Part shown: piece after piece, positions 42,207-52,351 of the stretch
Numbering within the stretch: the first letter of the stretch is position 1
How the letters are laid out: every line of letters starts with the position of its first letter
NCBI RefSeq assembly: GCF_902170305.1
Contig: NZ_CABHWW010000015.1
Coordinates: forward strand, 62,001 to 126,000
Length of the DNA: 64,000 bases
Origin: Yersinia alsatica
GTDB lineage: Bacteria > Pseudomonadota > Gammaproteobacteria > Enterobacterales > Enterobacteriaceae
Direction: 5' to 3'
Translations under genes and position numbers: made by a program
The notes under the pieces: generated by a model
What the model saw: the letters and a program-made list of their open reading frames with translations, nothing else
The model's database searches: none
What the model was told of the DNA's origin: nothing

Positions 42207-42938
42207 TCATCCCCTGCATAACCAATACGCGGTGCTCTCAATCGAGGCACCACTGCGAATATAAAGACGTAAAGCAGCAATATTGCTCATTTGTGTGGCC
42301 ACATGTAACCGATGTAACCCGTGACTCTGGCACCACTGCTTTGCCGCCGACATTAATAATGAACCTATACCTTTACCCTGCGCATCTGGGAATACCGCCA
42401 ACAGGCCAATACGTGCGCTACCATCTTGCAGATCACGTAATGTGACAAAACCCGCTGGCTGCCCCGACGAATCCATCACCAATAAACACTGATGGTCGAA
42501 CGTACCTAGCACCGCCTTTTCAGCCCACAATGCATAAAATCGTCCACTGTCCTGTGGGTCATACCACGGGGCACGAAAACGACTCAATGCAAAAGCTGCG
42601 CCAGCCACACTGCGTAACAGCGGAATATCCTCTGCGGTTGCAACCCGATGTTGATAGGCTCCAGCATCAACCTTAAAGGAAGCATTTTCCGTGCCAATCG
42701 TATCTTCTACTGACAGCGACAGATCGACTTCCCCTTCAACTAGCTTGAAACCAAGCTGGCCAAGTGCGTCAATCAGATCAAGGCGATGGGTCGGAACTTT
42801 AGCTTGGGTAAGGGTAAAAGCATCCAACTCAGCCGGGCTAACTTGCGGGGCTGAGTCGGAGAAATGAAGTTTTGCACTCGGCCGTTGGAAAAACTCACTT
42901 TCCCAGGCCAGTGGCTCAATACTGGCGTGGACGGGCAT
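42207..42938 (-). CDS. wecD: dTDP-fucosamine acetyltransferase
   Basis: WecD N-acetylates dTDP-fucosamine to dTDP-Fuc4NAc. The 243-residue GNAT protein has a divergent N-terminal half. Its acetyl-CoA motif is [20 protein letters not shown], and [18 protein letters not shown] with the end [10 protein letters not shown] follows. It overlaps the 3' end of rffH by 23 bases. Confidence 0.95.
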   Translation of the reverse strand: MPVHASIEPLAWESEFFQRPSAKLHFSDSAPQVSPAELDAFTLTQAKVPTHRLDLIDALGQLGFKLVEGEVDLSLSVEDTIGTENASFKVDAGAYQHRVATAEDIPLLRSVAGAAFALSRFRAPWYDPQDSGRFYALWAEKAVLGTFDHQCLLVMDSSGQPAGFVTLRDLQDGSARIGLLAVFPDAQGKGIGSLLMSAAKQWCQSHGLHRLHVATQMSNIAALRLYIRSGASIESTAYWLCRG

Positions 42939-43797
42939 GGAGCAAGTCCAATAGATATTTGCCGTAACCGGTTTTAGCCAATGCAGTTGCTGCGCGTCTT
43001 ACGCCATCGTCATCCAGCCAGCCATTACGCCAGGAGATCTCTTCCAGACAAGCAATTTTGAAACCTTGACGCTTTTCAACAGTTTGTACAAAGGTACTGG
43101 CTTCAATCAGGCTGTCATGGGTTCCAGTATCCAGCCAGGCAAAACCACGCCCTAACAACTCAACTGTTAGCTCGCCGCGCTCTAAATACATCTGGTTGAT
43201 GCTGGTAATTTCCAGTTCACCACGAGAAGAGGGTTTAACTTGCTTTGCGAAATCAACCACTTGATTATCATAGAAATAAAGCCCGGTCACTGCCCAGTTG
43301 GACTTCGGCTGACTAGGTTTCTCTTCAATAGATAACGCGCGGAAGTTGTCATCAAACTCCACCACACCAAAGCGTTCAGGGTCCATAACCTGATAACCGA
43401 AGACCGTGGCCCCCTGCTTGCGTGCAGCTACTGCTTTTAATTTCGGGCTAAAGCCTTGACCAAAATAGATATTATCGCCAAGCACCAAACAGCAAGGTTC
43501 ATTACCAATAAACTCTTCACCGATGATAAATGCTTGTGCCAGCCCATCAGGGCTAGGTTGCGCTGCATAACTTAGCTTTATACCAAACTCATCGCCATTG
43601 CCCAGCAAACGCTGGAATGATGGCAAATCTTCCGGAGTCGAGATAATCAAAATATCGCGGATCCCTGCCAGCATCAGCACTGACAGCGGATAGTAGATCA
43701 TCGGTTTGTCGTAGACGGGAAGCAGTTGCTTAGAGACGCCACGGGTGATGGGGTGCAACCTTGTGCCTGAGCCACCAGCCAGAATTATGCCTTTCAT
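42916..43797 (-). CDS. rffH: Glucose-1-phosphate thymidylyltransferase (antigen locus copy)
   Basis: RffH makes dTDP-glucose, the first step towards dTDP-Fuc4NAc. The 293-residue protein begins [20 protein letters not shown], followed by [20 protein letters not shown] and [16 protein letters not shown] at 43797 has AGGAG just upstream; the extra 14 residues of the longer frame are not conserved. It is preceded by a 120-base gap after rffG, the largest inside the locus. Confidence 0.96.
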   Translation of the reverse strand: MKGIILAGGSGTRLHPITRGVSKQLLPVYDKPMIYYPLSVLMLAGIRDILIISTPEDLPSFQRLLGNGDEFGIKLSYAAQPSPDGLAQAFIIGEEFIGNEPCCLVLGDNIYFGQGFSPKLKAVAARKQGATVFGYQVMDPERFGVVEFDDNFRALSIEEKPSQPKSNWAVTGLYFYDNQVVDFAKQVKPSSRGELEITSINQMYLERGELTVELLGRGFAWLDTGTHDSLIEASTFVQTVEKRQGFKIACLEEISWRNGWLDDDGVRRAATALAKTGYGKYLLDLLHARPRQY

Positions 43798-43917
43798 ACT
43801 CACTCCTGAAACCATTGGGCAAGACGTTATTAAAATCAATCAATAACGTCATTCCGATGATTAATAGATTTTTTAGCCTACCGTAGGATAACCAGCAATA
43901 GGCAAGAACCTGCTGAA

Positions 43918-44991
43918 TCAGTCACTCAGGCCCAAACGCTCACCGGCGTAAGAACCATCCTGAACACGGCGCCACCAAGATTCATTATTCAAATACCAGT
44001 CAATGGTTTTGCGAATGCCGCTGTCGAATGTTTCCTGTGGCTTCCAACCCAGTTCCCGTTCAATCTTACCCGCGTCGATAGCATAGCGCATATCGTGGCC
44101 CGGTCGGTCTTTGACATAGGTAATCAAGTCACGATAGTGAGCAATCCCGGCAGGTTTTTCAGGTACCAATTCATCCAATAAGGTGCAGATGGTCTCAACT
44201 ACTTCAATATTCTTACGCTCATTGTGACCACCGATATTGTAAGTTTCACCCACCACGCCTTCAGTAACTACCTGATACAGCGCGCGCGCGTGATCTTCAA
44301 CATACAACCAATCACGAACTTGCGCGCCATTGCCATAAACTGGCAGGGGTTTGCCTGCCAATGCATTCAAGATAACCAGTGGTATCAATTTCTCTGGGAA
44401 ATGATACGGGCCATAGTTATTCGAGCAATTGGTTACCAAGGTGGGTAAACCATAAGTTCGCAACCAAGCGCGCACTAAATGGTCACTGGATGCCTTAGAG
44501 GCTGAATAGGGGCTACTTGGCGCATAAGGCGTCGTTTCAGTAAAGAGATCATCAGTACCGTGCAGATCGCCATAAACTTCATCTGTCGAGATATGGTGGA
44601 AGCGAAACGTCAGTTTTGCCTCAGCGCTCAGTTGTTGCCAGTAATGACGCGCCGCCTCTAACATCTGGTAAGTGCCCACGACGTTAGTTTCGATAAAAGC
44701 AGCCGGGCCATCAATAGAACGGTCAACATGGCTTTCTGCCGCCAAATGCATCACAACATCCGGCTGATATTGCGCAAAAACTCGGTCCAGCTCAGTACGA
44801 TCACAGATATCAACTTGTTCAAAAGCGTAGCGCTCACTTTTCGCGACTACAGCCAGTGACTCCAAATTGCCCGCGTAGGTAAGTTTATCAACCACCACCA
44901 CGCTATCTGAGGTGCCATTGATAATATGTCTTACCACTGCGGAGCCAATAAAACCGGCCCCGCCTGTGACTAGAATACGTCTCAACGCCAT
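43918..44991 (-). CDS. rffG: dTDP-glucose 4,6-dehydratase (antigen locus copy)
   Basis: RffG converts dTDP-glucose to dTDP-4-keto-6-deoxyglucose. It is an NAD-dependent short-chain dehydrogenase: [45 protein letters not shown] and the YSASK catalytic motif in [16 protein letters not shown]. The start at 44991 overlaps the wecC stop by 10 bases and gives 357 residues. Confidence 0.96.
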   Translation of the reverse strand: MALRRILVTGGAGFIGSAVVRHIINGTSDSVVVVDKLTYAGNLESLAVVAKSERYAFEQVDICDRTELDRVFAQYQPDVVMHLAAESHVDRSIDGPAAFIETNVVGTYQMLEAARHYWQQLSAEAKLTFRFHHISTDEVYGDLHGTDDLFTETTPYAPSSPYSASKASSDHLVRAWLRTYGLPTLVTNCSNNYGPYHFPEKLIPLVILNALAGKPLPVYGNGAQVRDWLYVEDHARALYQVVTEGVVGETYNIGGHNERKNIEVVETICTLLDELVPEKPAGIAHYRDLITYVKDRPGHDMRYAIDAGKIERELGWKPQETFDSGIRKTIDWYLNNESWWRRVQDGSYAGERLGLSD

Positions 44992-46244
44992 ACTCCTTTG
45001 GTGTCCACAATCCACGATTGCTTCACATCTTCCGGTTTAATGGCCTTAAATTGACTGTGATCTACCAACATCACTAACACATCAGCTTGCTGCAAGGCTG
45101 TTGCTGTGTCTTTCAGAGTCACGTGACCCGCCAGAGACTTCGGCAATTGCTCTACATTGGGTTCAACCACCAATGTTTCACCGGTATGCCATTCAGCAAT
45201 CAAATGAGCGATTTCAACCGCTGGGCTTTCACGCAGATCATCAATATTGGGCTTAAATGCCAAGCCGAAGCAGGCAATTTTCACTTCAGATGCACGTTTG
45301 TTAGTCGCCGCCAGACAATCCGCCACCGCGGCTTTAACTCGGTCAACAACCCACAGTGGTTTGCCATCATTCACCAGACGTGCGGTGTGAATCAGGCGGG
45401 CCAACTGTGGGTTTTGAGAAACGATAAACCATGGGTCAACAGCGATACAATGACCACCAACACCCGGCCCTGGCTGCAAGATATTCACCCGAGGATGACG
45501 GTTCGCCAGGCGAATCAGCTCCCATACATTGATGCCTTGCTCATCACAAATCAGTGATAGCTCATTGGCAAAAGCAATGTTAACGTCGCGGAAGCTGTTT
45601 TCAGTCAACTTACACATTTCAGCGGTGCGGGAGTTAGTCACCACACACTCACCTTCGAGGAAGATTTTGTACAGCTCACTAGCACGGGCAGAACATTTTG
45701 GCGTCATACCACCGATAACACGGTCATTTTGAATCAGCTCGACCATCACCTGACCCGGCAACACACGTTCAGGGCAGTAGGCGATATTGATATCGGCATC
45801 TTCACCCGCTTGTTGCGGGAAACTCAAATCAGGGCGAGCTTCAGCCAACCATTGCGCCATTTGTTCAGTCGCGCCGACCGGAGAAGTCGACTCCAGAATC
45901 ACTAAATCGCCTTTTCTCAGCACCGGGGCGATAGATTTAGCGGCTGATTCGACGAAAACCATATCTGGCTCATGATCGCCTTTAAATGGGGTCGGGACGG
46001 CAATAAGAAACGCATCTGCTGCCAGTGGTTTGGTTACTGCTTGTAGGTAACCCCCTTCGACAGCAATCTTCACCACTTTATCTAAATCCGGCTCCACGAT
46101 ATGGATAGCACCGCGATTAATGGTTTCAACTGCATGGGCGTTGACATCAACACCAATCACTTTCTTCTTGCGCGACGCGAAAGCAGCAGCAGTTGGCAGG
46201 CCAATATACCCAAGACCGATAACAGAAATAGTTTCAAAACTCAT
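44982..46244 (-). CDS. wecC: UDP-N-acetyl-D-mannosamine dehydrogenase
   Basis: WecC oxidises UDP-ManNAc to UDP-ManNAcA in two NAD-dependent steps. The 420-residue protein opens with [18 protein letters not shown]. It shows the catalytic cysteine in [15 protein letters not shown] and the C-terminal substrate domain ([20 protein letters not shown]). It overlaps wecB by four bases. Confidence 0.96.
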   Translation of the reverse strand: MSFETISVIGLGYIGLPTAAAFASRKKKVIGVDVNAHAVETINRGAIHIVEPDLDKVVKIAVEGGYLQAVTKPLAADAFLIAVPTPFKGDHEPDMVFVESAAKSIAPVLRKGDLVILESTSPVGATEQMAQWLAEARPDLSFPQQAGEDADINIAYCPERVLPGQVMVELIQNDRVIGGMTPKCSARASELYKIFLEGECVVTNSRTAEMCKLTENSFRDVNIAFANELSLICDEQGINVWELIRLANRHPRVNILQPGPGVGGHCIAVDPWFIVSQNPQLARLIHTARLVNDGKPLWVVDRVKAAVADCLAATNKRASEVKIACFGLAFKPNIDDLRESPAVEIAHLIAEWHTGETLVVEPNVEQLPKSLAGHVTLKDTATALQQADVLVMLVDHSQFKAIKPEDVKQSWIVDTKGVWR

Positions 46245-47371
46245 AGCGTCACCTGATGATTCTTTAAAGCTTCAAGGATGCGTTGACAGGCGTGCCCGTC
46301 ACCGTAAGGATTATGCGCCCGTGTCATTTGATGATAGGCAGTTTCATCAGTCAGTAAGCGGGTCACTGCATCGACAATTTTATTAATATTAGTGCCAACC
46401 AACAAAACTGTACCGGAATCGACAGCTTCCGGGCGCTCTGTGGTATCGCGCATGACCAGTACCGGCTTACCTAATGAAGGTGCCTCTTCCTGAATACCAC
46501 CGGAATCCGTCAAGATCAGATACGCGTGGTTCATCAGGTAAACAAATGGCAGATAATCTTGCGGGTCGATCAGAATGATATTATCAATCCCTTTCAAGAT
46601 GCGGTTAACCGGCTCACTGACATTCGGATTAAGATGTACTGGATAAACCACCTGAACGTCAGGGTGTTTACGCGCAATTTCAGCCAATGCACTACAGATC
46701 CGCTCAAACCCGCCACCAAAACTCTCACGGCGGTGGCCAGTGACCAGAATCATCTTTTTATTGGCATCAAGGAATGGGTAACGTTGGTCCAAACTTGCTC
46801 GCAAATCTGCATTGTTCATCACTCGATCACGAACCCAGAACAGCGCATCAATCACGGTATTACCCGTGACAAAAATACGGTTCTCCGGCACCATTTCACG
46901 TAACAGATTTTGCCGCGAGTTTTCCGTCGGCGCAAAATGGTACATGGCAAGATGGCCCGTCAGTTGACGGTTGGCTTCTTCCGGCCACGGAGAATAGAGA
47001 TTCCCAGTGCGTAAGCCTGCTTCGACATGGCCAACAGGGATACGGTGATAGAATGCCGCGAGGCTGGTCGACAGAGTTGTCGTGGTATCACCGTGTACCA
47101 AGATAACGTCTGGCTTAAACTCCGCCAGAACAGGCTTCAACCCTTCCAGAATACGGCAGGTTATTTCCGTTAATCCCTGTCCCGGTTTCATGATATTCAA
47201 ATCATAATCCGGCTGAATCTCAAATAAACGCAGCACCTGATCCAACATCTCGCGATGTTGAGCAGTGACACAAACTCTTGATTCAAAGGCTTCATCCTGA
47301 GCCAAAGCATGCACCAGTGGAGCCATTTTAATGGCTTCAGGCCGGGTGCCAAAAACAGTCAACACTTTCAC
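46241..47371 (-). CDS. wecB: UDP-N-acetylglucosamine 2-epimerase
   Basis: WecB epimerises UDP-GlcNAc to UDP-ManNAc (376 residues). It shows [48 protein letters not shown] and [19 protein letters not shown], all diagnostic. It is 96 bases downstream of wzzE and coupled to wecC. Confidence 0.97.
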   Translation of the reverse strand: MKVLTVFGTRPEAIKMAPLVHALAQDEAFESRVCVTAQHREMLDQVLRLFEIQPDYDLNIMKPGQGLTEITCRILEGLKPVLAEFKPDVILVHGDTTTTLSTSLAAFYHRIPVGHVEAGLRTGNLYSPWPEEANRQLTGHLAMYHFAPTENSRQNLLREMVPENRIFVTGNTVIDALFWVRDRVMNNADLRASLDQRYPFLDANKKMILVTGHRRESFGGGFERICSALAEIARKHPDVQVVYPVHLNPNVSEPVNRILKGIDNIILIDPQDYLPFVYLMNHAYLILTDSGGIQEEAPSLGKPVLVMRDTTERPEAVDSGTVLLVGTNINKIVDAVTRLLTDETAYHQMTRAHNPYGDGHACQRILEALKNHQVTL

Positions 47372-47467
47372 AGTGAATCTCTTTAAGGTCAGTTAGCCGC
47401 AGACGACGCCTGCAAGTTGGGCGCACAATGCGCCCATTAGCAATTAATATTCTTCTACAGTACGAAC

Positions 47468-48544
47468 TTACGCTTGCGTACTGGTACGACGAACCAACAC
47501 CACTCCAGCCCCAACTAATGCCCCAATGGCACCCCACATAATCAGCAGGAATACACGACGTGGGCTATCACGGGTTACCGGATCTTCTGGTGTACGTAAG
47601 TAACGATAAGCTTGGAATGTTTTATCCAGCGTTGGACCAATGTTCAATGTTGCCAGCATTGCACGGTTCTGATCGTAATCAATATCAAAACTTGGGCCGG
47701 TGGCCTGCAAGGTTTCCAGACGAGCTTCAAGCATCGGTTTACCTAACATAAACATTTTGGAGTCAGGTAACTGTTCAGCCGGGGTATCTGTTTGATTACG
47801 ATTAATCCCTTGCTGACTCGCCACTTTCAATGCTTGCTGAACCGCAGCAACTTCACGGTTGTACACCGCTTGAGCTACCGCTTCTTGCCGCTGAACCTGT
47901 GCTTTCATTGACTGAGTCCGGGCTGCCCAAGCGCCCTGAATTTCGTCATTCAAATGGCTGGCTGCACGTTGGCTGGCAAACTCAATATAACTGCGCAGTA
48001 ATTTATTTGAGTCACTGGCGGTTTCTGCCGTCAATTTAATACTGTCATTCAGTATTTTTTTGTCATCACGTGGCGTGAAAACAATATTGTTTATCAGCTC
48101 ATCCAATAATGCGGCATCCGCTTTAGCATCACCTTCCAGACGCTGTTTGTAGTAATCACTTTGCAGCCAAAAATCACGACGGGTATCGTAGGCGGCTAAC
48201 TGAGTAATAAACTCGCTGTAGGCTTCATCAGAAATACCTGGCTGCTCACTAGCCGCGCCACTATTAATGCGCGTATCCAAATTGCGCAAAAACTGCTGCT
48301 GAGAATAATAACCACCTAAATTATTGACAGTTGGCCTGTCTGTAATGGCTGTCGCACTCCACTGCTGTTTCACCAAATAGGAAACACCCAGCGCTATTGC
48401 AGCAAAAAGAATTGCCATACCGATAATCCATACCTTACCGCGCCAAAGCGTGCGGCACAGGCTACGGATGTCTAATTCGTTATCCACAGCAGGCTCATTA
48501 TTGGTAGACCCTGTTTTATCAGTCGATATAGATTCTGGTTTCAT
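47468..48544 (-). CDS. wzzE: Common antigen chain-length regulator WzzE
   Basis: A 358-residue polysaccharide co-polymerase: two membrane helices (near residues 35-55 and close to the C-terminus, FLLIMWGAIGALVGAGVVLV) flank a periplasmic coiled-coil domain. The Pro-rich segment before the second helix (YRYLRTPEDPVTRDSPRR) is typical. WzzE sets the modal length made by WzyE. GTG ATG double start: ATG at 48544 is chosen, with AGGCAG upstream. Confidence 0.95.
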   Translation of the reverse strand: MKPESISTDKTGSTNNEPAVDNELDIRSLCRTLWRGKVWIIGMAILFAAIALGVSYLVKQQWSATAITDRPTVNNLGGYYSQQQFLRNLDTRINSGAASEQPGISDEAYSEFITQLAAYDTRRDFWLQSDYYKQRLEGDAKADAALLDELINNIVFTPRDDKKILNDSIKLTAETASDSNKLLRSYIEFASQRAASHLNDEIQGAWAARTQSMKAQVQRQEAVAQAVYNREVAAVQQALKVASQQGINRNQTDTPAEQLPDSKMFMLGKPMLEARLETLQATGPSFDIDYDQNRAMLATLNIGPTLDKTFQAYRYLRTPEDPVTRDSPRRVFLLIMWGAIGALVGAGVVLVRRTSTQA

Positions 48545-48564
48545 CACTGCCTAAAAGCCTCTGG

Positions 48565-49662
48565 TTAAGATTCATGCTTATTTTGCGATGCACGGCGCAT
48601 CCGACGTTTGAGACGTTTGATAAAACGCGCCACTCGCCATGCCCGTTTAATGCAGTAGCCATACAACAGAAATGCAAGCAAGAATAGTGCCAACATGACC
48701 CATTCGGGGACAAATGCCAGCCGTTCTCCGATAACACCTACTGCCGCCAACAACACCGCTGCCAGAGTGATTAAGACAAAAGCCTGCCGAGAAGTAAAAC
48801 CGGCACGCATAATTAAATGATGGATATGCTGGCGATCGGGAGAGAAAGGACTCATACCCTTGCGTAAACGCCGATACATGATGGCAATCATATCCATCAA
48901 TGGAATGGCAATAATCCACAATGCAGTCACCGGATTAATCGGATGGGCATTCCCTTGAGTACTTTGCAACAGCAACCAAATAGCCGTGAAACCAATCAGA
49001 GTACTACCAGCATCTCCCATAAAGACTTTATAGCGACGCCCTAGTAATCCAAGGTTCAGTAAGATATACGGCAAAATGGCGGCGATCATCGCAAAACACC
49101 ACAGCGCTAATGCCATCTGTCCGCTTTGGTACAGCAAAATACCCATGGCTCCAAAGGAGACGCAAGACAGCCCACCCAGTAAGCCATCAATACCATCCAC
49201 CATATTGAACGCATTTATCGCCGCCCATACCGCAAACAGTGTGACAACATAGCCGAACGGCCCTAACACCATTTCCCATGGGCCAAAAGCATGGCCTAAG
49301 CTGCGCAAATAAAGCCCGCCGATTACCATCATGGCAATACCGACCAGCGCCTGGATAAAAGCTCGGATTTTTACACTGATATCAAAGCGATCATCTAAAG
49401 CGCCGATAAACACCAATAAACCGGCGCAACCGAGGTATAAACGGAAATGGGGAACTTGCTGGTTAGTAATCAGAAAGGCAAAACAAATACCCGCAAACAC
49501 GGATATTCCACCCACTAATGGGATCAAGCCTTGGTGGCGTTTACGATAATTAGGTTTATCGACTAATCCAATTTTCTTGGCAACTTTGCGAGCAGCAAAT
49601 AAAAATGCCAGAGAAAACAGGAAAATAACAAATATTTCAGTACTCATTGTGAGTAAGTTCAC
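48565..49662 (-). CDS. wecA: UDP-GlcNAc:undecaprenyl-phosphate GlcNAc-1-phosphate transferase
   Basis: WecA makes undecaprenyl-PP-GlcNAc (lipid I), the first lipid-linked intermediate of common antigen and of many O-antigens. The 365-residue polytopic protein has the metal-binding aspartates in GALDDRFDIS and NAFNMVDGIDGLLGG, and the HIHH motif in PDRQHIHHLIMRAG. First gene of the antigen operon, downstream of rho. Confidence 0.97.
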   Translation of the reverse strand: MNLLTMSTEIFVIFLFSLAFLFAARKVAKKIGLVDKPNYRKRHQGLIPLVGGISVFAGICFAFLITNQQVPHFRLYLGCAGLLVFIGALDDRFDISVKIRAFIQALVGIAMMVIGGLYLRSLGHAFGPWEMVLGPFGYVVTLFAVWAAINAFNMVDGIDGLLGGLSCVSFGAMGILLYQSGQMALALWCFAMIAAILPYILLNLGLLGRRYKVFMGDAGSTLIGFTAIWLLLQSTQGNAHPINPVTALWIIAIPLMDMIAIMYRRLRKGMSPFSPDRQHIHHLIMRAGFTSRQAFVLITLAAVLLAAVGVIGERLAFVPEWVMLALFLLAFLLYGYCIKRAWRVARFIKRLKRRMRRASQNKHES

Positions 49663-49781
49663 GTTTAACCGCTCTCTGCAAAAAGATACGACAGCTTAGC
49701 ATGTGGCTTGGCGTATACCACGCATTCCCCATGCTTTCAGTTATTTCTGAATATGATGACAGCCTTGCTTGTTATTCCCAA

Positions 49782-49833
49782 CTCTATTTTTGGTATTTTC
49801 TCATTGGTAGTGAGAATAAGTCCAAAAATAGAG
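49782..49833. repeat. Nested perfect palindrome upstream of wecA
   Basis: Outer arms CTCTATTTTTGG / CCAAAAATAGAG (12 bp, exact) enclose an inner hairpin TTCTCA / TGAGAA with a 7-base loop. It lies about 120 bases before wecA. Confidence 0.75.
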
Positions 49834-49896
49834 GTAAGTTCGATCTTTTTATCCATATGATGGATAACAAACCCGGCTATCGTATATTCCAAATGC

Positions 49897-49926
49897 AAAA
49901 AACGCCACGGCTGAGCGTGGCGTTTT
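49897..49926. terminator. Terminator downstream of rho
   Basis: Hairpin AACGCCACG / CGTGGCGTT with a 6-base loop, flanked by an A-run on the left, so a T-run follows on the minus strand (the rho direction). It is separated from rho by the ERIC-like element. Confidence 0.85.
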
Positions 49927-49938
49927 AACAAAACAAGC

Positions 49939-50064
49939 TATACCCATCATCTTTCAGGCCGCAACATTATTAGCAGCCATCATTCACTCAAACCATCGAA
50001 TTATCTCAACGCTTTGAGTTCACTCAGTTGCCACCTACCTGCGACTCAAAATCTATTGGGTATA
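49939..50064. repeat. ERIC-like element (diverged) downstream of rho
   Basis: About 126 bases bounded by inverted ends TATACCCAT and TATTGGGTATA, with internal TTCACTCAGTTGCCACCTAC similar to the ERIC right part (TTCACTCAGTTGCCGCCTTC). The centre is strongly diverged. Confidence 0.65.
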
Positions 50065-50067
50065 AAC

Positions 50068-51327
50068 TTACGAACGTCTCATGTTATCGAAGAACTGATC
50101 GTTGGTTTTTGCTGTTGCCAATTTGCTGATGAGGAACTCCATTGCATCGATTTCACCCATTGGATGAAGAATACGACGTAAGATCCACATTTTTTGCAGC
50201 TCTTCAGTGGTGGTCAACAGCTCTTCTTTACGAGTACCAGAACGGTTGAAATCAATCGCTGGGAACACACGTTTTTCGGCAATTTTGCGCGACAGATGCA
50301 GTTCCATGTTGCCGGTACCTTTAAATTCTTCATAGATAACTTCATCCATTTTAGAACCGGTATCAACCAATGCGGTGGCAATGATGGTCAGGCTACCGCC
50401 CTCTTCAACATTACGTGCGGCACCAAAGAAACGTTTAGGACGATGCAAGGCGTTAGCATCGACACCACCGGTCAATACTTTGCCTGAAGCAGGTACCACG
50501 GTGTTGTATGCACGGGCCAGACGGGTAATCGAATCCAGCAAAATGATAACGTCTTTTTTATGCTCAACCAGACGTTTAGCTTTCTCGATAACCATTTCGG
50601 CCACTTGCACGTGACGGGATGCTGGTTCGTCAAAAGTAGAAGCAATAACTTCACCTTTCACCAGACGTTGCATCTCGGTCACTTCTTCCGGACGCTCGTC
50701 AATCAGCAATACCATCAGTACGCAATCAGGGTGGTTATAAGCAATGCTGGTCGCAATGTTCTGCAACAGCATGGTTTTACCCGCTTTTGGCGGAGCCACA
50801 ATCAGACCACGTTGGCCGCGACCGATTGGCGATGCCAAATCAAGTACACGAGCGGTTAAATCTTCAGTCGAACCATTACCGCGTTCCATGCGCAAACGAG
50901 AGTTGGCATGTAATGGGGTTAAGTTTTCGAACAGGATTTTGTTACGGGCGTTTTCCGGTTTGTCGTAGTTAACTTCGTTAACTTTCAACAATGCAAAATA
51001 ACGCTCACCTTCTTTCGGTGGACGAATCTTACCGGCAACGGTATCACCAGTGCGGAGGTTGAAACGGCGAATTTGGCTTGGGGATACATAGATGTCGTCG
51101 GGACCGGCGAGGTAGGAGCTGTCTGCTGAACGGAGGAAACCAAATCCATCCTGCAATATCTCCAACACACCGTCACCGAAGATATCTTCTCCACTTTTCG
51201 CATGCTGCTTAAGAATAGAGAAAATAATATCTTGTTTACGCATCCGGGCCAGGTTTTCCAGCCCCATATTTTCGCCAAGTGTTATCAGATCAGAAACCGG
51301 CGTGTTCTTTAATTCGGTAAGATTCAT
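50068..51327 (-). CDS. rho: Transcription termination factor Rho
   Basis: Rho is the hexameric RNA helicase of factor-dependent termination. The 419-residue protein has the N-terminal helical domain ([19 protein letters not shown]), an RNA-binding cold-shock-like domain ([20 protein letters not shown]), Walker [18 protein letters not shown] and Walker [20 protein letters not shown] long leader lies upstream, as expected for autoregulation. It is downstream of trxA on the same strand, separated by 579 bases. Confidence 0.98.
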   Translation of the reverse strand: MNLTELKNTPVSDLITLGENMGLENLARMRKQDIIFSILKQHAKSGEDIFGDGVLEILQDGFGFLRSADSSYLAGPDDIYVSPSQIRRFNLRTGDTVAGKIRPPKEGERYFALLKVNEVNYDKPENARNKILFENLTPLHANSRLRMERGNGSTEDLTARVLDLASPIGRGQRGLIVAPPKAGKTMLLQNIATSIAYNHPDCVLMVLLIDERPEEVTEMQRLVKGEVIASTFDEPASRHVQVAEMVIEKAKRLVEHKKDVIILLDSITRLARAYNTVVPASGKVLTGGVDANALHRPKRFFGAARNVEEGGSLTIIATALVDTGSKMDEVIYEEFKGTGNMELHLSRKIAEKRVFPAIDFNRSGTRKEELLTTTEELQKMWILRRILHPMGEIDAMEFLISKLATAKTNDQFFDNMRRS

Positions 51328-51724
51328 AATGGTGGGTTCTTAAACTCGGGGTATGTCTCGAACTATGGTCGTGAATGGTATGGCAGCGTCATCCGTGCCT
51401 GTTTAACGGGACATTCAATCACCGGCCTTGGACAAACTACGCAAGTAATCACTTACGCGAGATTTGCGCGACACAACGGTATACAGATTGAAGGTGCCTT
51501 AGACTGATTTTGTAAAACACTAGACTGTCAAAAACCGATTGAGTTCATACATATTCTCAACACAAATTATTTCGACATAGAGTAAAACTTTAGATTCAAA
51601 CTATTTAGATGCTACAGACTATTTCTTAGATACTAAAGAATAAGCTAGATGCTACAAACCCGGACTCAATACACAGGAATGTTCTATACGCAGTGAGGTA
51701 AACTTAACACGCTTCTTTGCAGGC

Positions 51725-51764
51725 GTCTAGCGGTCAGTGTGAGAAATCACAACTGCCGCTAGAC
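51725..51764 (-). terminator. Long hairpin downstream of trxA
   Basis: Arms GTCTAGCGG / CCGCTAGAC extend with CAGT/ACTG and an inner TGTGA-gaaa-TCACA. A stem-loop of about 40 bases, placed to end trxA transcripts (minus strand). No T-run, so its role is inferred. Confidence 0.5.
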
Positions 51765-51890
51765 ACACCCGACGGCCTTGAAGCTACAGCGCTGTCAGCA
51801 GCTCTTACTCGCTCGAATCACCGACCACAATCAGCTTATCGGAACTTGCTTGTCTGCTGCCTTCCTGTAACGCCAATGACGTAGGGTGTA
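51765..51890. repeat. ERIC-like element (diverged) between trxA and rho
   Basis: Ends CACCCGACGGCCTTGAAGCT and GACGTAGGGTG pair as inverted repeats, and CTGCTGCCTTCCTGTAACG resembles the ERIC segment TTGCCGCCTTCCTGCAACTC. Confidence 0.6.
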
Positions 51891-51906
51891 GGCGATTTAA
51901 CGCCGC

Positions 51907-52233
51907 TTACAGATTTGCATCCAAGAATGCTTTGAGCTGACCTTTAGACAAGGCGCCAACCTTGGTGGCCACAACTTCACCGTCACGGAATAACAACAAC
52001 GTAGGGATGCCACGGATACCATATTTTGGTGCCGTGCCCTGGTTTTCATCAATATTCAACTTAGTGATGGTCAGTCTGCCTTCGTACTCTTCAGCAATTT
52101 CATCCAAAATCGGAGCAATCATCTTGCACGGACCACACCATTCAGCCCAGAAATCGACCAGAACCAGGCCGCTGGCTTTCAGCACGTCAGTGTCGAAGCT
52201 GTCGTCACTCAGGTGAATAATTTTATCGCTCAT
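51907..52233 (-). CDS. trxA: Thioredoxin 1
   Basis: Cytoplasmic protein-disulfide reductase (108 residues), with the active site WCGPCK in [20 protein letters not shown] and the cis-proline in [11 protein letters not shown]. It is divergent from rhlB with 118 bases between. Confidence 0.98.
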   Translation of the reverse strand: MSDKIIHLSDDSFDTDVLKASGLVLVDFWAEWCGPCKMIAPILDEIAEEYEGRLTITKLNIDENQGTAPKYGIRGIPTLLLFRDGEVVATKVGALSKGQLKAFLDANL

Positions 52234-52351
52234 GTTCTACTCCAAAGGATTGTGTCTACCTCGTTGGTGTAGCATTAACCAACAATAGGATGACTTTATT
52301 TCACCGGATACGCTTTCGTAAAGCAATAGTTAGCTGATATTCTACCACACT

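Larger units (their letters stand above)
49663..50067. promoter_or_regulatory. Intergenic region wecA to rho
   Basis: A 405-base region holding, from rho towards wecA, an ERIC-like element, the rho terminator and an A+T-rich part with a nested perfect palindrome (49782-49833) where the wecA promoter is expected. Two overlapping 64-75 codon frames, one on each strand (49701-49931), share the palindrome and terminator and are not accepted as genes. Confidence 0.6.
51328..51906. promoter_or_regulatory. trxA-rho intergenic region with rho leader
   Basis: This 579-base gap contains the rho leader and promoter region, a cluster of TAGA-containing short repeats at 51499-51656, a long hairpin at 51725-51764 likely closing trxA, and an ERIC-like element at 51765-51890. 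No convincing rhoL leader peptide was found; the short frames ending near 51410 are interrupted. Confidence 0.55.

Noticed and set aside
49701-49931. Overlapping small frames on both strands upstream of wecA
   Set aside because: They contain the nested palindrome and the rho terminator, and neither shows protein features.
51328-51480. Possible rhoL leader peptide before rho
   Set aside because: Only very short frames occur (ATG TCC CGT TAA preceded at once by a stop; a 9-codon frame near 51390), so no rhoL-like ORF is supported.
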